Source: DASXYG01 sp036502625 (GTDB lineage Bacteria > Actinomycetota > Actinomycetes > Streptosporangiales > Streptosporangiaceae). From it: DNA of 64,000 nucleotides. Positions 34,456-44,881 of this stretch are shown here, piece after piece (position 1 is the stretch's first letter; each line of letters starts with the position of its first letter). The stretch is taken from positions 110,556 through 174,555 of the forward strand of contig DASXYG010000140.1 of NCBI GenBank assembly GCA_036502625.1, written 5' to 3'. The translations under genes and the position numbers were made by a program. The notes under the pieces are model-generated. The model worked only from the letters and a program-made list of their open reading frames with translations. It did no database searches and was not told the origin of the DNA.

Positions 34456-36360
34456 ATGAAATACACCCGCCTGACCGAACCCCTCGTCCGCGACTCGGCG
34501 GGCGACCTGCGCGCCGCGAGCTGGGACGAGGCGCTCGACCGCGCCGCGGAGGGCTTCGACCGCAACCTGCGGCGCCACGGGGCCGACTCGTTCGGCATGT
34601 TCTCCTGCTCGCGCGCGTCCAACGAGATGAACTACGTGGCGCAGAAGTTCGTACGGCAGGTCATCGGCTGTAACCACATCGACTCCTGCAACCGCACTTG
34701 ACACGCCCCCAGCGTCGCCGGTCTGGCGGCAGTGTTCGGTGCCGGGGGCGGCACCTCGTCGTACCGGGAGATCGAGGAGACGGACCTCATCGTCATGTGG
34801 GGGACGAACGCCCGGGAGACACACCCCATCTTCTTCCACCATCTCCTGAAGGGGGTGCACAACGGGGCGCGGCTGTTCGTCGTCGACCCGCGGCGCAGCA
34901 GCTCGGCGAAGTGGGCCGACCAGTGGCTCGGCCTCGACGTCGGCACGGACATCCCGCTGGCGAACGCGGTCGGCCGGGAGATCATCCACGCCGGGCTGGT
35001 GAACGAGGCGTTCGTCGATCGCGCGACGACCGGGTTCCAGGAGTACGCGGCGTCGGTCGAGCCGTGGACGCTGGAGGCCGCCGAGCGCGTGACGGGCGTA
35101 CCGGCCGAGGCGATCAGGGACCTGGCGCACGCCTACGCCCGCGCGGAGCGGGCGCAACTGTGCTGGACGCTCGGGATCACCGAGCACCACAACGCCACGG
35201 ACAACGTCCGCGCGCTGATCAACCTGACCCTGCTGACCGGCCACGTCGGCCGCTACGGCTCCGGTCTGAACCCGCTGCGCGGCCAGAACAACGTCCAGGG
35301 CGGCGGCGACATGGGCGCCATCCCGAACCGGCTCCCCGGCTTCCAGGACATCCTCGACCCGAAGCTGCGGGGGAAGTTCGAGGCCGCGTACGGACGGGAG
35401 ATCACGCCGACGTACGGGCGGCACCTGACCCAGATGTTCGAGGCGATGGACACCGGCGAGATGACCATGGCGTACTGCGTCGGCGAGAACCCGGCGCAGT
35501 CCGAGGCCGACTCGGTGGCCACCGCCAAGCGGCTGAGCGGGCTCGACCACTTCGTCGTGCAGGACATCTTCTTGACCAAGACCGCGCGGCTCGCCGACGT
35601 CGTGCTGCCGGCCGCGGCGAACTGGTGCGAGTCGGAGGGCACCGTCACCAACAGCGAGCGGCGGGTGCAGCGGGTCCGCAAGGCCCTCGATCCGCCGGGC
35701 CAGGCCCGCGACGACATCGCGATCATCGTGGCGCTGGCGGCACGGCTCGGGTACGAGTGGCCGGCCGCCACCGCGGAGGAGGTGTGGGACGAGCTGCGGT
35801 CGCTGTCGCCCATGCACGCGGGCATGAGCTACCGGCGGTTGGAGGAGCTGCAGGGCATCCAGTGGCCCTGTTTCTCCGAGGACCGGCTCGAACCGCCGTA
35901 CCTGCACGGACGGCTGTGGGAGACCGATCCGGAGCGGCGCGGTGCGCCGGCGCCGTTCGCGGTGGTCGGGCACGAGCCGCCGGTGGACGCCCTCGACGAG
36001 GACTATCCGCTGCGGCTCACGACCGGACGGCGGCTGGACTCCTACAACACCGGCGTCCAGTCCGGCGGGTTCGCCTCTCCCCTGCGGCGGCCCGGCTCGG
36101 TCGAGCTGTCCGTCGAGGACGCCCGGCGGTTCGACGTAGCGGTCGGCGAAACGGTGCTGGTCACGTCGCGGCGTTCCGCGGTGGAGGCCCCGGTGTACGT
36201 GGATCCGGGGCTGCGGCCGGGGCTGGCGTTCATGACACCGCACTTCCCGGATGAGGTGAACACCAATGCGCTGACCATCGAGGCGACCGACCCGATCGCC
36301 GGCACGGCCGAGTTCAAGGCCACCGCCGTGCGCATCGAGAAGGTCCCGCAGCGGGAATGA
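34456..36360 (+). CDS. fdhA: Formate dehydrogenase catalytic subunit, predicted selenoprotein (in-frame UGA = Sec82)
   Basis: 634 residues read through TGA at 34699-34701. The UGA replaces the catalytic Cys/Sec codon (DSCNRT-U-HAPSVAGL; E. coli FdhF Sec140-His141), and the frame stays open for 552 more codons. LRGQNNVQGGGDMG carries the catalytic Arg275; later NPAQSEAD, ANWCESEGTVTNSERRVQRV and the C-terminal molydopterin-binding domain (RLTTGRRLDSYNTG) are intact. It lacks the N-terminal CxxCxxxC [4Fe-4S] domain, which is encoded at 40167. ATG has AAGGAGA upstream. Automated annotation would split it in two or call it a pseudogene. Confidence 0.88.
34699..34750 (+). promoter_or_regulatory. 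Bacterial SECIS-like element after the UGA codon
   Basis: After TGA come exactly 18 nt before a GGTCT apical loop (34720-34724), the same spacing and loop start as E. coli fdhF. The upper stem is GTCGCC/GGCGGC (34714-34719 with 34725-34730). A lower stem CGCCCCC (34704-34710) pairs perfectly with GGGGGCG (34744-34750). It would bind SelB to recode UGA as selenocysteine. Confidence 0.72.
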
Positions 36361-36392
36361 CCTCTTGTCCGGCGCGGCCAGGAGGGCATACC

Positions 36393-36410
36393 GTAGACTG
36401 CATACAATAT
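36393..36410. promoter_or_regulatory. Predicted GntR operator, site 4 (Cys-type formate dehydrogenase operon)
   Basis: GTAGACTGCATACAATAT in the 86-bp gap between the two catalytic-subunit genes, 36 nt before the second start. It contains TACAAT (36403-36408), a plausible -10 box, so a repressor bound here would block an independent promoter for the Cys enzyme and the downstream fdhB-fdhD genes. Confidence 0.75.
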
Positions 36411-36446
36411 GCCCTCGGCCGCGCCGGACGGAGAAGGACGGACCAG

Positions 36447-38351
36447 ATGGCCCAGAGGAACTATGTACGGCTGACGCACCCCCTCGTCCGCGAGGGCTCC
36501 GGGTTCCGGCGCGCGAGCTGGGACGAGGCGCTCGACCGCGCCGCCGCGGGCATCGCCGCCAACGTCGAGCGGCACGGCCCCGACGCGTTCGGCATGTTCT
36601 CGTGCGCCCGCGCGACCAACGAGATGAACTACGTGGCGCAGAAGTTCGTGCGCCAGGTCATCGGCACCAACAACGTCGACTCCTGCAACCGCACCTGCCA
36701 CGCGCCGAGCGTCGCCGGGCTCTCGGCGGCGTTCGGCAGCGGCGGCGGCACGTCCTCCTACCAGGAGGTCGAGGACACCGACCTGATCGTGATGTGGGGG
36801 TCGAGCGCCCGCGAGGCGCATCCGATCTTCTTCCACCACGTGCTGAAGGCGATCCGCAACGGCGCCCGCGTGTTCGCCATCGACCCGCGCCGTACGGGCA
36901 CGGCGCGCTGGGCCGACCGCTGGCTCGGCCTCGACGTCGGCACCGACATCGCGCTGGCGAACGCGGTCGGCCGCGAGATCATCCACGCGGGCCTGGTCAA
37001 CGAGGCGTTCGTCGACCGCGCGACGACCGGGTTCCCGGAGTACGCGGCTTCCGTCGAGCCCTGGACGCTGGACGCCGCCGAACGCGTGACCGGCGTTCCC
37101 GCTGGGGCGATACGCGAGCTCGCCCATGCGTACGCGAAGGCCGAGCGCGCCCAGCTCTGCTGGACGCTGGGCATCACCGAGCACCACAACGCCACCGACA
37201 ACGTCCGCGCGCTGATCAACCTCGCCCTGCTGACCGGCCACGTCGGCCGCTACGGCTCCGGGCTCAGCCCGCTGCGCGGCCAGAACAACGTCCAGGGCGG
37301 CGGCGACATGGGCGCCATCCCCGACCGCCTGCCCGGCTTCCAGGACCTCCTCGACCCCCTCGTCCGTACGAAGTTCGAGACCGCGTACGGGCGGGGGATC
37401 CAGCCGCGCAAGGGCCTCAACCTCACCGACATGCTCGCCGCGATGGGCGACGGCACGCTCACCACGGCGTACTGCATCGGCGAGAACCCCGCGCAGTCCG
37501 AGGCCGACGCGCCGCACACCATCGAGCGGCTGCGCCGCCTTGACCACCTCGTCGTGCAGGACATCTTCCTGACCAGGACGGCCGAGCTGGCGCACGTCGT
37601 GCTGCCGGCGACCGCCGCCTGGTGCGAGACCGAGGGCACCGTCACCAACAGCGAGCGCCGGGTGCAGCGGGTCCGCAAGGCGCTGGACCCGCCGGGCGAG
37701 GCGCGCGACGACATCGCGATCATGTGCGAGCTGGCGCGCCGCCTCGGCCACGACTGGCACTACGACGACGCCGAGACGATCTGGGACGAGCTGCGCGAGC
37801 TGTCCCCCATCCACGCCGGCATGACGTACAAGCGGCTGGAGGAGCTGCACGGCATCCAGTGGCCCTGCTTCTCCGAGACCGAGATCGAGCCGCCGTACAT
37901 GCACGCGCGGCTGTGGGAGACCGACCCGGAGGCGCGCGGCGCGCCCGCGCCGTTCGCGGTGCTCCGGCACGACCCGCCGGTGGACCTCCTCGACGACGCC
38001 TACCCGCTGCGGCTCACCACCGGGCGGCGGCTGGACTCCTACAACACCGGCGTCCAGTCCGGCGGCTTCGCCTCGCCGCTGCGCCGCGGCGAGAACGTCG
38101 AGCTGAGCCCGGAGGACGCGCAGCGCCTCGGCCTCGCGGCGGGCGACCGGGCGCGGATCTCCTCGCGCCGCGGCGCGGTGGTCGCGCCCGTGTACGTCGA
38201 TCCGGCGCTGCGGCCCGGCCTGGTCTTCATGACGATGCACTTCCCGGACGAGGTGGACACCAATAGCCTCACGATCGAGGCCACCGACCCGATCGCCGGC
38301 ACCGCCGAGTACAAGGCCACCGCCGTACGCGTGGAGAAGGTAGGGAGCTGA
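36447..38351 (+). CDS. Formate dehydrogenase catalytic subunit, cysteine paralogue (Cys84)
   Basis: 634 residues, the same length as the upstream selenoprotein and near-identical over long stretches, for example NEMNYVAQKFVRQVIG, NATDNVRALINL and SPLRGQNNVQGGGDMGAIP. The catalytic position is Cys (NRTCHAPSVAGLS). Like its partner it starts at the YVRLTHPLVREG segment and lacks the N-terminal Mo-proximal [4Fe-4S] domain. ATG at 36447 has GAGAAGGAC upstream. It has its own predicted operator and promoter and leads directly (1-nt gap) into fdhB, so it can be expressed with the electron-transfer subunits independently of the Sec gene. Confidence 0.93.
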   Translation: MAQRNYVRLTHPLVREGSGFRRASWDEALDRAAAGIAANVERHGPDAFGMFSCARATNEMNYVAQKFVRQVIGTNNVDSCNRTCHAPSVAGLSAAFGSGGGTSSYQEVEDTDLIVMWGSSAREAHPIFFHHVLKAIRNGARVFAIDPRRTGTARWADRWLGLDVGTDIALANAVGREIIHAGLVNEAFVDRATTGFPEYAASVEPWTLDAAERVTGVPAGAIRELAHAYAKAERAQLCWTLGITEHHNATDNVRALINLALLTGHVGRYGSGLSPLRGQNNVQGGGDMGAIPDRLPGFQDLLDPLVRTKFETAYGRGIQPRKGLNLTDMLAAMGDGTLTTAYCIGENPAQSEADAPHTIERLRRLDHLVVQDIFLTRTAELAHVVLPATAAWCETEGTVTNSERRVQRVRKALDPPGEARDDIAIMCELARRLGHDWHYDDAETIWDELRELSPIHAGMTYKRLEELHGIQWPCFSETEIEPPYMHARLWETDPEARGAPAPFAVLRHDPPVDLLDDAYPLRLTTGRRLDSYNTGVQSGGFASPLRRGENVELSPEDAQRLGLAAGDRARISSRRGAVVAPVYVDPALRPGLVFMTMHFPDEVDTNSLTIEATDPIAGTAEYKATAVRVEKVGS

Positions 38352-38352
38352 C

Positions 38353-40166
<1,814 letters not shown>

Positions 40167-40170
<4 letters not shown>

Positions 40171-41093
40171 CAACCGTTCCGCTCGCACCGCCGCGGCGGC
40201 TGGTCGACGTGACCGTCGACGGCGCGGAGGTGGTCGTGCCCGAGGGCTCGACCATCCTCGACGCCTGCGGCGACACCCCGACGCTGTGCTACGGCGACAC
40301 GCTCACGCCGAAGAACGCCTGCCGGGTGTGCGTGGTGGAGCTGAAGGGCGCGCGCACGCTGGTGCCGGCCTGCTCGCGCCGGGTCGAGCCGGGCATGGAG
40401 ATCCTCACCGACTCCGACCGCGTACGGCACAGCCGCAAGCTCGTCCTGGAGCTGCTCGCGTCCTCGACCGACCTGTCCACGACACCGCGCGCGGCGGAGT
40501 GGATCGCGCAGTACGGCGCCGACCCCGGCCGGTTCGGCCCGGCCGCCGAGCCGTCCGCCGACCGCGACGAGCGCGCGCCCGGCCACCACGAGGCCGGCGA
40601 CGGCGCGACGGCCGCCACCGTCGCGCAGCCCGCCAAGGTCGACAACGACCTGTACGTCCGCGACTACGAGAAGTGCATCCTCTGCTACAAGTGCGTGGAC
40701 GCGTGCGGCGAGCAGTGGCAGAACACCTTCGCCATCGCGGTCGCCGGGCGCGGCTTCGACGCCCGGATCTCCACCGAGCACGCGGCGCCGCTGACCGACT
40801 CGGCCTGTGTCTACTGCGGCAACTGCATCGAGGTGTGCCCGACGGGCGCGCTGTCGTTCAAGTCCGAGTTCGACATGCGCTCCGAGGGCACCTGGGACGA
40901 GTCGCAGCAGACGGAGACCACCACGATCTGCACGTACTGCGGGGTGGGCTGCAACCTGACCCTGCACGTCCAGGACAACTCGATCGTGAAGGTGACGTCG
41001 CCGCACGACAATCCCGTCACGCACGGCAACCTGTGCATCAAGGGCCGGTTCGGCTTCGCGCACGTGCAGAGCCGGGGCGAGCGCGATGGGTAG
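40167..41093 (+). CDS. Detached N-terminal iron-sulfur module of formate dehydrogenase alpha subunit
   Basis: 308 residues. Ordered clusters: [2Fe-2S] Cys41, Cys52, Cys55, Cys69; two [4Fe-4S] ferredoxin motifs Cys170/173/176/180 and Cys214/217/220/224; and the Mo-proximal [4Fe-4S] motif Cys255/258/262/290 (CTYCGVGC ... NLCIKGRFGF), where the protein stops. In FdsA-type enzymes the chain continues into the segment with which both catalytic subunits here begin, so this is the missing half. The His-ligated HxxxCxxC cluster of FdsA/NuoG is absent; a low-complexity linker (120-160) takes its place. Overlaps fdhB by 4 nt and fdhD by 8 nt. Confidence 0.9.
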
Positions 41094-41934
41094 GCGTACG
41101 GTGCGGCGGCGCGTGACACGCCTGGTCGACGGCGTGCCGGACGACCGCGCCGACACGCTGGTCTCCGAGGAGCCGATGGAGATCCGGCTGGCCGGCCGCC
41201 CGCTGACGATCACCATGCGCACGCCCGGCGACGACTTCGACCTCGCGGCCGGGTTCCTGGTCGGCGAGGGCGTGGTGGCCGGGCCCGCGGACATCGTCTC
41301 GATCGTGTACTGCGCGGGCGCCGCGGACGAGGGCGGCAACACGTACAACATCGTCGACGTGCGGCTCGCGGACGGCGTACGGATGCCGGACGCCACGCTG
41401 GAGCGCAACTTCTACACGACGTCCGCGTGCGGGCTGTGCGGCAAGGCGAGCCTCGACGCCGTGCGCACGGTGGCGCGCTGGCCGGTCGCCGACGACCCGC
41501 TCCGGCTCGACCCGGCCGAGGTCATCGCGCTCCCCGACCGGCTGCGCGCGGCCCAGCGGGTGTTCGACCGCACCGGCGGGCTGCACGCCGCCGGGCTGTT
41601 CGACGCCGCGGGCGAGCTGCTGTGCCTGCGCGAGGACGTCGGGCGGCACAACGCCGTCGACAAGATCGTCGGCTGGGCCGTACGCCGCGGCGCGCTGCCG
41701 TTGCGCGGCACGACGCTGATGGTGTCCGGCCGCGCGTCGTTCGAACTGGCGCAGAAGGCCGTGATGGCCGGCATCCCCGCGATGGCGGCCGTGTCCGCCC
41801 CGTCCTCGCTCGCCGTCGAGCTGGCCGCCGAGTCGGGCCTGACGCTGATCGGCTTCCTGCGCGGCCACTCCATGAACGTCTACACCGGGGGGCATCGGCT
41901 GACGACGGTCGCGTCGGCCGCCGCCCCCGCCTGA
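41086..41934 (+). CDS. fdhD: Formate dehydrogenase accessory sulfurtransferase FdhD
   Basis: 282 residues. The catalytic CxxC lies in TTSACGLCGKAS (Cys115, Cys118). Conserved EEPMEIRLAGRPL, RTPGDDFDLAAGFLVGEG, GLHAAGLF, REDVGRHNAVDKIVG, SGRASFELAQKA and FLRGHSMNVYTG are all present. FdhD transfers sulfur from a cysteine desulfurase to the Mo/W-bis-MGD cofactor so that formate dehydrogenase becomes active. The ATG at 41086 lies inside the end of the iron-sulfur gene. Last gene before a strong hairpin. Confidence 0.96.
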   Translation: MGRRTVRRRVTRLVDGVPDDRADTLVSEEPMEIRLAGRPLTITMRTPGDDFDLAAGFLVGEGVVAGPADIVSIVYCAGAADEGGNTYNIVDVRLADGVRMPDATLERNFYTTSACGLCGKASLDAVRTVARWPVADDPLRLDPAEVIALPDRLRAAQRVFDRTGGLHAAGLFDAAGELLCLREDVGRHNAVDKIVGWAVRRGALPLRGTTLMVSGRASFELAQKAVMAGIPAMAAVSAPSSLAVELAAESGLTLIGFLRGHSMNVYTGGHRLTTVASAAAPA

Positions 41935-41952
41935 ACGTCCCGCGTGGGACGA

Positions 41953-41996
41953 GGAGCCCGGTCCGGCGGCAGCCCCCTGACGCCGGACCGGGCTCC
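41953..41996. terminator. Bidirectional hairpin between fdhD and arsR
   Basis: Perfect 16-bp inverted repeat GGAGCCCGGTCCGGCG / CGCCGGACCGGGCTCC with a 12-nt loop, starting 18 nt after the fdhD stop and ending before the convergent arsR stop. Very likely the end of the fdh operon and of arsR. Confidence 0.8.
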
Positions 41997-42000
41997 GTCA

Positions 42001-42318
42001 TCACGTGCGCGTGCTGAGGCGCAGGATCGGGTCGAGGAGGCCGGGGAAGCGGGCGGCCAGGTCGTCGGTGCGCGGGCGGATCCGCCGGTGACGGCCGTCG
42101 ACGGTCATGCTGATCAGCCCGGCCTCGCGCAGGATGCGGAAGTGGTTGGACAGCGTCGACACCGGGACGCCCATGCCGTCGGCGAGGTCGGAGCAGGTAG
42201 ACCCGGGCTCGGCCTCCCATGCGCGGCGCACGAGCTCCAGGCGCGCCGGGTCGCCGAGGGCGTGCAGCACCGGCGCGAGCGTCAGCGCGTCGCGCGCGGG
42301 CTCCGGTAGCGGTCGCAT
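42001..42318 (-). CDS. ArsR/SmtB-family repressor
   Basis: 105 residues from ATG 42318; a longer start at 42378 is possible but would run through the repeat-containing promoter. Winged helix: LHALGDPARLELVRRAWE, CSDLADGMGVPVSTLSNHFRILREAGLISMTVDGRHR (in parts). There are no obvious metal-binding Cys clusters, so the ligand is probably not a metal. Divergent from an EmrB/QacA-type exporter with a 20-nt direct repeat between them, so it probably represses itself and the exporter. Confidence 0.87.
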   Translation of the reverse strand: MRPLPEPARDALTLAPVLHALGDPARLELVRRAWEAEPGSTCSDLADGMGVPVSTLSNHFRILREAGLISMTVDGRHRRIRPRTDDLAARFPGLLDPILRLSTRT

Positions 42319-42335
42319 GCGCCGACCGTACCCGA

Positions 42336-42387
42336 TCGTTCGACGATCCGGGATTGACGATACATAGTCGTTCGACATTTCGGGATT
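42336..42387. promoter_or_regulatory. Direct-repeat operator between arsR and MFS exporter
   Basis: TCGTTCGACGATCCGGGATT (42336-42355) and TCGTTCGACATTTCGGGATT (42368-42387): same orientation, 16 of 20 positions identical, 32 nt apart, about three helical turns. Both repeats lie upstream of each divergent gene. Confidence 0.6.
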
Positions 42388-42436
42388 ATGGAACTATGTT
42401 CCCCGAGAACCCGCCCATCGCCCGAGGGGAACGGCC

Positions 42437-43861
42437 TTGACCGCACACGAGGACATCCGTACGCCCGCACCACCCGCGACCACCGGCGCCCCGCCGGGCC
42501 GTACGGCACTGCTCGCCGCGACCTGCCTGGGCCAGTTCATGGTGCTGCTCGACAGCACGATCGTCGCCGCGGCGCTGCCGGACATGCAGCGGCGCCTGCA
42601 CACCGAGCTGACCGGCCTGCAGTGGATCGTCGACGCGTACGTGCTGCTCGTCGCGATGCTGCTGCTGTCCGGCGGCGTCTTCGCCGACCGCTTCGGCCGC
42701 CGGCGGGTGTTCCTGGCCGGCGTCGCGGTGTTCACCGCCGCGTCCGTGCTCTGCGCCGTCGCGCCCTCGATCGGCTGGCTGGTCGCCGGCCGCGTGGTGC
42801 AGGGGGTCGGGGGCGCGGCGCTCAGCCCGGCCTCCCTGGCGCTGCTCGCCGCCGCGTACCCCGTTCCGGCGGAGCGGGTCAAGGCGATCGGGCTGTGGGC
42901 CGGGTTCAGCGGCATCGGCCTGGCCGCCGGGCCGCTGGCCGGCGGCGTTCTGGTGGACGCCTTCGGCTGGCCGGCCATCTTCCTGGTCAACCTGCCCATC
43001 GGCGCGCTCCTGCTGCCCCTCGGCCTGCGCGTCCTCCGCGAGTCGCGCAACCTGAACGCGCCGGCGATCGACGTCCCGGGCACGGTCCTGTCCGTCCTGG
43101 GGGTGGGCGCGCTGACGTACGGGCTGATCGAGGGCGGCTCGCTGGGTTGGGGCTCCCCGGTGATCCTCGGGAGCTTCGCCGCCGCGGTGGTGATCCTCGC
43201 CGCCTTCGTGGTCGTCGAGGGCCGCGGCCCGGCCCCGATGCTCCCGCTGCGGCTGTTCCGGCGGCGGCTGTTCACGGTGTCCAACACGGCGATGGTCGTG
43301 GTGGGCTTCGCGCTGATGGGCTCGGCCTTCTTCTTCTCCCAGTTCTTCGTGTACGTCCAGGGCAGCTCGATCCTGCGCGCGGGCCTGCAGACCCTGCCGA
43401 TCTCCTTCGCCATGGTGATCGTCAGCCCGTACGCGGGCCGGCTCGCCGCCAGGTACGGCTTCCGCGTCGTGGTCACCACCGGCCTCGCGCTGGCCGGGCT
43501 GGGGCTGCTCGCGCTTGGCCTGGTGCACGCGGACACCGGCTACGGGAACGTGTGGTGGCGGCTGACGATCGCCGGCATCGGCTTCGCCCTGACCATGTCG
43601 CCGCTGACCGGCGCGGCCATCCAGGCGGTCGACCCGCGCGAGGGCGGCCTCGCGTCGGGCGTCAGCAGCACCACCCGGCAGATCGGCGCGGTGCTCGGCG
43701 TGGCGGTGCTCGGCGCCGTCGTGCGCACCCGGCAGTCCGGTGGCGCGTCGTTCGCGGCCGGCCTGGACAGCGCGTTCGTCGCGGCCGGTGCCGTGACGCT
43801 GGCCGGCGCCGTGTTCACCGGCCTGTGGCTGGCCCGGTCCACCCCCGCGCACCGGCGGTGA
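42437..43861 (+). CDS. DHA2/EmrB-QacA-type MFS drug exporter
   Basis: 474 residues, about 14 transmembrane helices. Family motifs: FMVLLDSTIVAAALPDMQRRL (motif D1 of 14-helix exporters), WIVDAYVLLVAML, GGVFADRFGRRRVFLAG (motif A) and GFSGIGLAAGPLAGGVLVD (motif C of antiporters). A proton-coupled multidrug or metabolite efflux pump of the cytoplasmic membrane. Start taken as TTG at 42437, with GAGGGGAACG upstream. Divergent from arsR, which probably regulates it. Confidence 0.92.
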   Translation: MTAHEDIRTPAPPATTGAPPGRTALLAATCLGQFMVLLDSTIVAAALPDMQRRLHTELTGLQWIVDAYVLLVAMLLLSGGVFADRFGRRRVFLAGVAVFTAASVLCAVAPSIGWLVAGRVVQGVGGAALSPASLALLAAAYPVPAERVKAIGLWAGFSGIGLAAGPLAGGVLVDAFGWPAIFLVNLPIGALLLPLGLRVLRESRNLNAPAIDVPGTVLSVLGVGALTYGLIEGGSLGWGSPVILGSFAAAVVILAAFVVVEGRGPAPMLPLRLFRRRLFTVSNTAMVVVGFALMGSAFFFSQFFVYVQGSSILRAGLQTLPISFAMVIVSPYAGRLAARYGFRVVVTTGLALAGLGLLALGLVHADTGYGNVWWRLTIAGIGFALTMSPLTGAAIQAVDPREGGLASGVSSTTRQIGAVLGVAVLGAVVRTRQSGGASFAAGLDSAFVAAGAVTLAGAVFTGLWLARSTPAHRR

Positions 43862-43870
43862 CCGTACGGT

Positions 43871-44800
43871 TCACAGCGTGATCACGATCTTGCCGTGGAC
43901 GTGCCGCCCGGCCTGGAGCGTCACGGCGTCGCGGAACCGCTCGATCGGGAAGGCCGCCGCGATCGGCACGGTGATGTCGCCGGCGAGGATCGCGCCGGTG
44001 ATCCGCGCCATGGCGTCCGGGCCGGCCTCGCTTCCGCCGGTCGCGCGTACGCCGCCGGGAGGGTTGGGGCCCGCGGCGACCGTGGAGACCCGCTCGGGCG
44101 GCACGCCGAGCGCGAGCGCGGCCTCGGCCGTCTCGGTGCCGAACAGGTCGGTCGCCGCGGTCACGCCGTCGGGGGCCAGTGCCTGTACGCGGTCCGCCAG
44201 CCCGGGACCGTACGCCACGGGCTCGGCGCCGAACCCGCGCAGGAACGCGAACGTGCCGTCCGATGCGGTCCCGATGACCCGGGCGCCGGCGAGCTTCGCG
44301 AGCTGCACGGCGAACACGCCCACGCCGCCCGCGGCGCCGCCGACCAGGACGGTGTCGCCGGGCCGCGGGCCGATCGCCGCCAGCGCGGCGTCGGCGGTCA
44401 TGGCGGCCACCGGAAGCGTGGCCGCCACCTCGTCGCCGAGCCCCTCCGGCGTATGCCAGAAGGTCCCGGACGCCGGGGCCGGCACCGCGACCACCACGAA
44501 ATCGGCGACGGCCCGGCCGATCGCGCCGCCGTAGACGCGGTCGCCCACGGCGTAACCCGCGGCGCCGGCGCCGACCTCGTCGACGACGCCGGCGAGGTCG
44601 TAGCCGAAGCCGGCCGGCAGGGTGATGCCGAACTGCGCCGCCGCCTCGGGCCGCGCGGCGATCAACCAGTCCATGGGGTTCAGGCCGGCGGCCGTGACCC
44701 GGACACGGATCTCGCCCGGCCCGGCATGCGGTTCCGGAACCTCCCGCAGCTCCAGCACCTCGGGACCTCCGAACCTCTCGTAGATGACGGCTCGACTCAT
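43871..44800 (-). CDS. Quinone oxidoreductase-like NADP-dependent MDR protein
   Basis: 309 residues of the zinc-independent medium-chain dehydrogenase/quinone oxidoreductase group. SRAVIYERFGGPEVLELREV, a GroES-like domain, and the NADPH site VLVGGAAGGVGVFAVQLAKLAG. No zinc-ligand Cys cluster. Divergent from a TetR gene with an inverted-repeat operator (44822-44870) between, so probably an electrophile- or quinone-inducible reductase under that regulator. Ends 9 nt from the convergent MFS gene. Confidence 0.9.
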   Translation of the reverse strand: MSRAVIYERFGGPEVLELREVPEPHAGPGEIRVRVTAAGLNPMDWLIAARPEAAAQFGITLPAGFGYDLAGVVDEVGAGAAGYAVGDRVYGGAIGRAVADFVVVAVPAPASGTFWHTPEGLGDEVAATLPVAAMTADAALAAIGPRPGDTVLVGGAAGGVGVFAVQLAKLAGARVIGTASDGTFAFLRGFGAEPVAYGPGLADRVQALAPDGVTAATDLFGTETAEAALALGVPPERVSTVAAGPNPPGGVRATGGSEAGPDAMARITGAILAGDITVPIAAAFPIERFRDAVTLQAGRHVHGKIVITL

Positions 44801-44821
44801 GACGACCTCCAACAGGCAGTG

Positions 44822-44870
44822 ACGGGACTTGCTCCCATCACTGTACCCGAGTGACGAGACCAAGTCCCGT
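44822..44870. promoter_or_regulatory. Inverted-repeat operator between quinone oxidoreductase and TetR
   Basis: ACGGGACTTG (44822-44831) and CAAGTCCCGT (44861-44870) are perfect reverse complements separated by 29 nt, directly upstream of the TetR start at 44882 and covering the divergent promoter region. Confidence 0.6.
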
Positions 44871-44881
44871 ACACTGGTCCC

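Noticed and set aside
34456..34701. The short frame ending at the TGA as a separate 81-residue protein, or the gene as a pseudogene
   Set aside because: The TGA is at the one catalytic codon, the frame remains open and conserved for 552 codons beyond it, and a hairpin follows with SECIS spacing. A random nonsense mutation remains possible but less likely.
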